38,176 nucleotides of DNA from Syntrophomonadaceae bacterium (GTDB lineage Bacteria; Bacillota; Dethiobacteria; DTU022; UBA8154), in assembly GCA_003563385.1 (NCBI GenBank), contig PWRZ01000099.1, forward strand, positions 1-38,176, read 5' to 3'. How positions within the stretch are numbered: the first letter of the stretch is position 1; each line of letters begins with the position of its first letter. The notes beneath the pieces were generated by a model that was given only the letters and a program-made list of their open reading frames with translations, searched no databases and was not told the origin of the DNA. The translations under genes were made by a program, and so were the position numbers. Below are positions 35,549 to 38,176 of this stretch, in pieces.

Positions 35549-36697
35549 TTACCTGACCATTTCAAAAATTTCAAACATGGGCGTCATAACCGAGAGCACC
35601 AGCCCCCCTACCACGGCGGCAAGGAAAAGGATCAAAACAGGCTCCAGTATGGAACTGAAGCGCTTTATGGTGTAATCGGCTTCCGCTTCCAGGTACTCGG
35701 CGGCTGTCGAAAGAACTTCTACCAGGGAGCCCGTCTTCTCTCCGACGCCGACCATGCTGATTACTACCGCTGGAAACAGCCCGCTGCAGTTGGTAAAAGA
35801 ACGGGAAAGGGAACAACCACCGGCAATATCTTCCCTGGCAGCGTTAATGCCCGCGTGAAAAAACCTGTTCTCAACAACATTTTGGGCCAGCTGCAGCGAT
35901 TCCAAAATCCCCGCCCCACTGTGAAGCATAGTGCTCAGCGTGCGGCAGAAGCGGGCCGCCATTACCGAGCAATAAATGGGTCCAAGTAGGGGGAGGGATA
36001 TCAGCAGCTTATCACGGGCCAGGGATCCTTTTTCAGTTTTGGTTATTGACCTCCAGGAATATACAGCCACTAAGATAATAAACAAGACCAGGTACCAGTT
36101 GACAGCGATAACGCGGGCACCCTCCAGGACGGCCCTGGTAAGTAAGGGGAGCTCGACACCCATGCTCTCAAATATTAAAACAAAGCTCGGCAGCACTTTG
36201 GAGAGCAGAAATATTGCCACTATAAAGATGACTGCGGCAACTATCTTGGGGTAGACCGTTGCCGCTTTTATTCTCTGCTCCAGCTCGAACTGCTTTTCGA
36301 AGTGGAGCGCCAGCCTCTGAAGAACCTGCGGCAGTACGCCCCTGTCCTCACCGCTCCTGGCCACGTTTACCACTAAATCAGGAAAAACATCCTTTTGTTC
36401 ACACAGTGAATCAGCCAGAGAATTGCCCCTCTCTACGCCCCGGGCAACTTTTATAAGGCTATCTTTTAAAATTTTCTTTTCGGCCTTTTCAGCAAGAAGA
36501 TAAAGGCTTTCCAGGACGGGTATGCCCGCTTTGCTCATGGCCGCAAACTGGAAGCTGAAGTTTCGGAGGTCCCCGGCATGGAGGCGCCGTCCAAAAATAA
36601 AGCTTTTCAGCCGCCTCCCCAAAACAGCGGGGCCATTGCGGTAAAGGAGCGCGTCATTGATACTGCTTCTGCGGGCCCGAGGGGGAAAAATAGACAC
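35549..36697 (-). CDS. pilC: Type IV pilus / type II secretion inner-membrane protein PilC/GspF
   Basis: FSFQFAAMSKAGIPVLESLYLLAEKAEK; MAARFCRTLSTMLHSGAGILESL; repeated GspF domains. Confidence 0.92.
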   Translation of the reverse strand: MSIFPPRARRSSINDALLYRNGPAVLGRRLKSFIFGRRLHAGDLRNFSFQFAAMSKAGIPVLESLYLLAEKAEKKILKDSLIKVARGVERGNSLADSLCEQKDVFPDLVVNVARSGEDRGVLPQVLQRLALHFEKQFELEQRIKAATVYPKIVAAVIFIVAIFLLSKVLPSFVLIFESMGVELPLLTRAVLEGARVIAVNWYLVLFIILVAVYSWRSITKTEKGSLARDKLLISLPLLGPIYCSVMAARFCRTLSTMLHSGAGILESLQLAQNVVENRFFHAGINAAREDIAGGCSLSRSFTNCSGLFPAVVISMVGVGEKTGSLVEVLSTAAEYLEAEADYTIKRFSSILEPVLILFLAAVVGGLVLSVMTPMFEIFEMVR

Positions 36698-36700
36698 GTC

Positions 36701-37129
36701 TTATTCCCCCGTTCCTGTTAAATCGCCGCCTTCAGCGGCAGAATCGCCGCTGCGGTAGCCATCCCAGTCACCGACTGGCCATGACTTGAGGGGGTCCCCG
36801 GAAATGTAGTAGCCGTCAATCCCCTCAAATTGCCGGGCCAGCGCAGCAGGTATCATCGGTATTTCCTGTATGTAACCAAGGTCCCGCAGTTCTTTTAAAT
36901 TATCGACATCGCGTCCCTCACCGGCCTGAAACATTACGACAGCCGTGTCAATAACGCGCAGGTTGGCATCATGGGCTCTCTGCGCCGCACTTCGCTGTAT
37001 ATTGTTATACACGGGAACCCCGATGGCCACCAGCACTCCTATGATAACAATAACCACCATTAATTCCAAAAGGGTGAAACCATTCCTGCTGTCAACAGCC
37101 TTCCTGAAAAAACCGGTACTAACGGGCAT
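36701..37129 (-). CDS. Type IV pilin / GspG-like major pseudopilin
   Basis: NGFTLLELMVVIVIIGVLVAIGVPVYNNIQRSAAQRAHDANLRVIDTAVVMF. Confidence 0.9.
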   Translation of the reverse strand: MPVSTGFFRKAVDSRNGFTLLELMVVIVIIGVLVAIGVPVYNNIQRSAAQRAHDANLRVIDTAVVMFQAGEGRDVDNLKELRDLGYIQEIPMIPAALARQFEGIDGYYISGDPLKSWPVGDWDGYRSGDSAAEGGDLTGTGE

Positions 37130-37184
37130 GCCCGCACCTCCTTGAACTTTCCCCGGTAAGCCTTACACCGTTCACCGGCGCCGT

Positions 37185-38176
37185 TTAAAATGCGCTGTAT
37201 GCTTCGTGCATGACTTCCTGGATAGTAGTGATACCTTTCTCAGCTCTCTGCATACCATCCTCTAAAAGAGTAATCATGCCCTGTGAGACAACATGCCGCC
37301 TGATTTTCTCCGTATCGCCGGATTCCCTGATCAGCCTGCGTACCGTATCGCTCACCGCCATCACCTCGTGAATGGCGGTTCGCCCTTTAAAGCCGCTATA
37401 GCAGCATTCCGGACACCCTTTACCGCGATAGAAAGGGGGGAGCCTGGCACTGTCACTAAACAGCTCCCGGTAGGCAAAATTTTCTCCCTCTGAAGGTGTA
37501 TACTCCTCCAGGCAGCCGGTGCAGTTTAGACGTATCAACCGCTGCGATACAATGCCCACCAGTGAAGAGGTCAGCATAAAGGGCTCCACTCCCAAATCGA
37601 GCATCCTGGTTATGGCCCGCGGCGCGTCACCGGTATGCAGTGTTGAAAATACCAGGTGGCCGGTAATGGCCGCCCTGGTCGCTATTTCCGCAGTCTCGGC
37701 ATCGCGTATTTCGCCAACCATGATCACATTGGGGTCCTGGCGGAGAACCGTACGCAGGCAACGGGCAAAACTAAGCTCGATCCTGTGATTTACCTGCACC
37801 TGGTTGACTCCATGGAGGCGGTATTCAACGGGGTCCTCCACGGTAAGGATGTTTTTGCCCGGGTTATTAATATACTGCAGGGTGGAGTAGAGCGTGGTAG
37901 TCTTACCGCACCCGGTGGGACCGGTGACAAGGATCATGCCGTAAGCATGCTTTAAAAATTCCAGGTAACGCCGGCGATTGTGAACATTAAAACCGAGGTT
38001 CTCTATGGGCATGATCACCCTGTCAGGGTCAAAAAGGCGCAGGACCATCTTTTCACCGTAAATGGTGGGAATGGTCGATACACGGACATTTATTTCTTTA
38101 CCCTGCCATTCAAAGTGGATGTTCCCGTCCTGGGGGAGTCTTTTTTCGGCAATATCCATTCCGGCCATAATTTTCA
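37185..38176 (-). CDS. pilB: Type IV pilus assembly ATPase PilB/GspE (5' end outside the window)
   Basis: GMILVTGPTGCGKTTTLYSTL; QDPNVIMVGEIRDAETAEIATRAAITGHLVFSTLHT; CTGCLEEY..CPECCYSGFKGRTAIHEVM; ORF open at window edge. Confidence 0.94.
   Translation of the reverse strand, partial: KIMAGMDIAEKRLPQDGNIHFEWQGKEINVRVSTIPTIYGEKMVLRLFDPDRVIMPIENLGFNVHNRRRYLEFLKHAYGMILVTGPTGCGKTTTLYSTLQYINNPGKNILTVEDPVEYRLHGVNQVQVNHRIELSFARCLRTVLRQDPNVIMVGEIRDAETAEIATRAAITGHLVFSTLHTGDAPRAITRMLDLGVEPFMLTSSLVGIVSQRLIRLNCTGCLEEYTPSEGENFAYRELFSDSARLPPFYRGKGCPECCYSGFKGRTAIHEVMAVSDTVRRLIRESGDTEKIRRHVVSQGMITLLEDGMQRAEKGITTIQEVMHEAYSAF

Noticed and set aside
472-37955. Plus-strand ORFs in the supplied track
   Set aside because: All overlap well-recognised minus-strand genes or the OLE region, with compositionally odd (Ser/Arg/Pro-rich) translations and no recognisable domains; treated as shadow ORFs.

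Overview
This 38-kb window looks like chromosomal core from a spore-forming, anaerobic-type Firmicute (Clostridia/Peptococcaceae-like by gene content). Every convincing gene is on the minus strand. In transcription order (high to low coordinate) it holds: a type IV pilus/pseudopilin cluster (pilB end, pilC, pilin, minor pilins); aroK, aroQ, M24 peptidase, efp; a CD1247-like acidic zinc protein; the complete spoIIIAA-AH operon; asp23/amaP/DUF2273; nusB; a three-gene NuoE/NuoF/NuoG-like complex with an NfnB/GltD-like module (Stn-type electron-bifurcating transhydrogenase candidate); folD, xseA, xseB, ispA; a long structured non-coding RNA identified as OLE RNA; its partner membrane protein gene oapA; dxs, tlyA, nadK, recN; a two-gene metabolic insertion (flavoprotein and acyl-CoA dehydrogenase); spoIVB, spo0A and a SteA-like gene. 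The strongest non-coding signals are: (i) OLE RNA (~11869-12438, minus) with a canonical extended -10 sigmaA promoter and a 12-bp pairing of its extreme 5' and 3' ends followed by U7; (ii) four REP-like hairpin repeats between ispA and the OLE promoter; (iii) tlyA, whose S4-domain N-terminus is reachable only through a frameshift at an A10 run; (iv) a hairpin that sequesters the Shine-Dalgarno and start codon of amaP; (v) a 16-bp inverted repeat enclosing an RNA-like element upstream of xseA. No tRNA, rRNA, CRISPR array or intact transposase was found. All family assignments come from reading translated sequences, with no database search.
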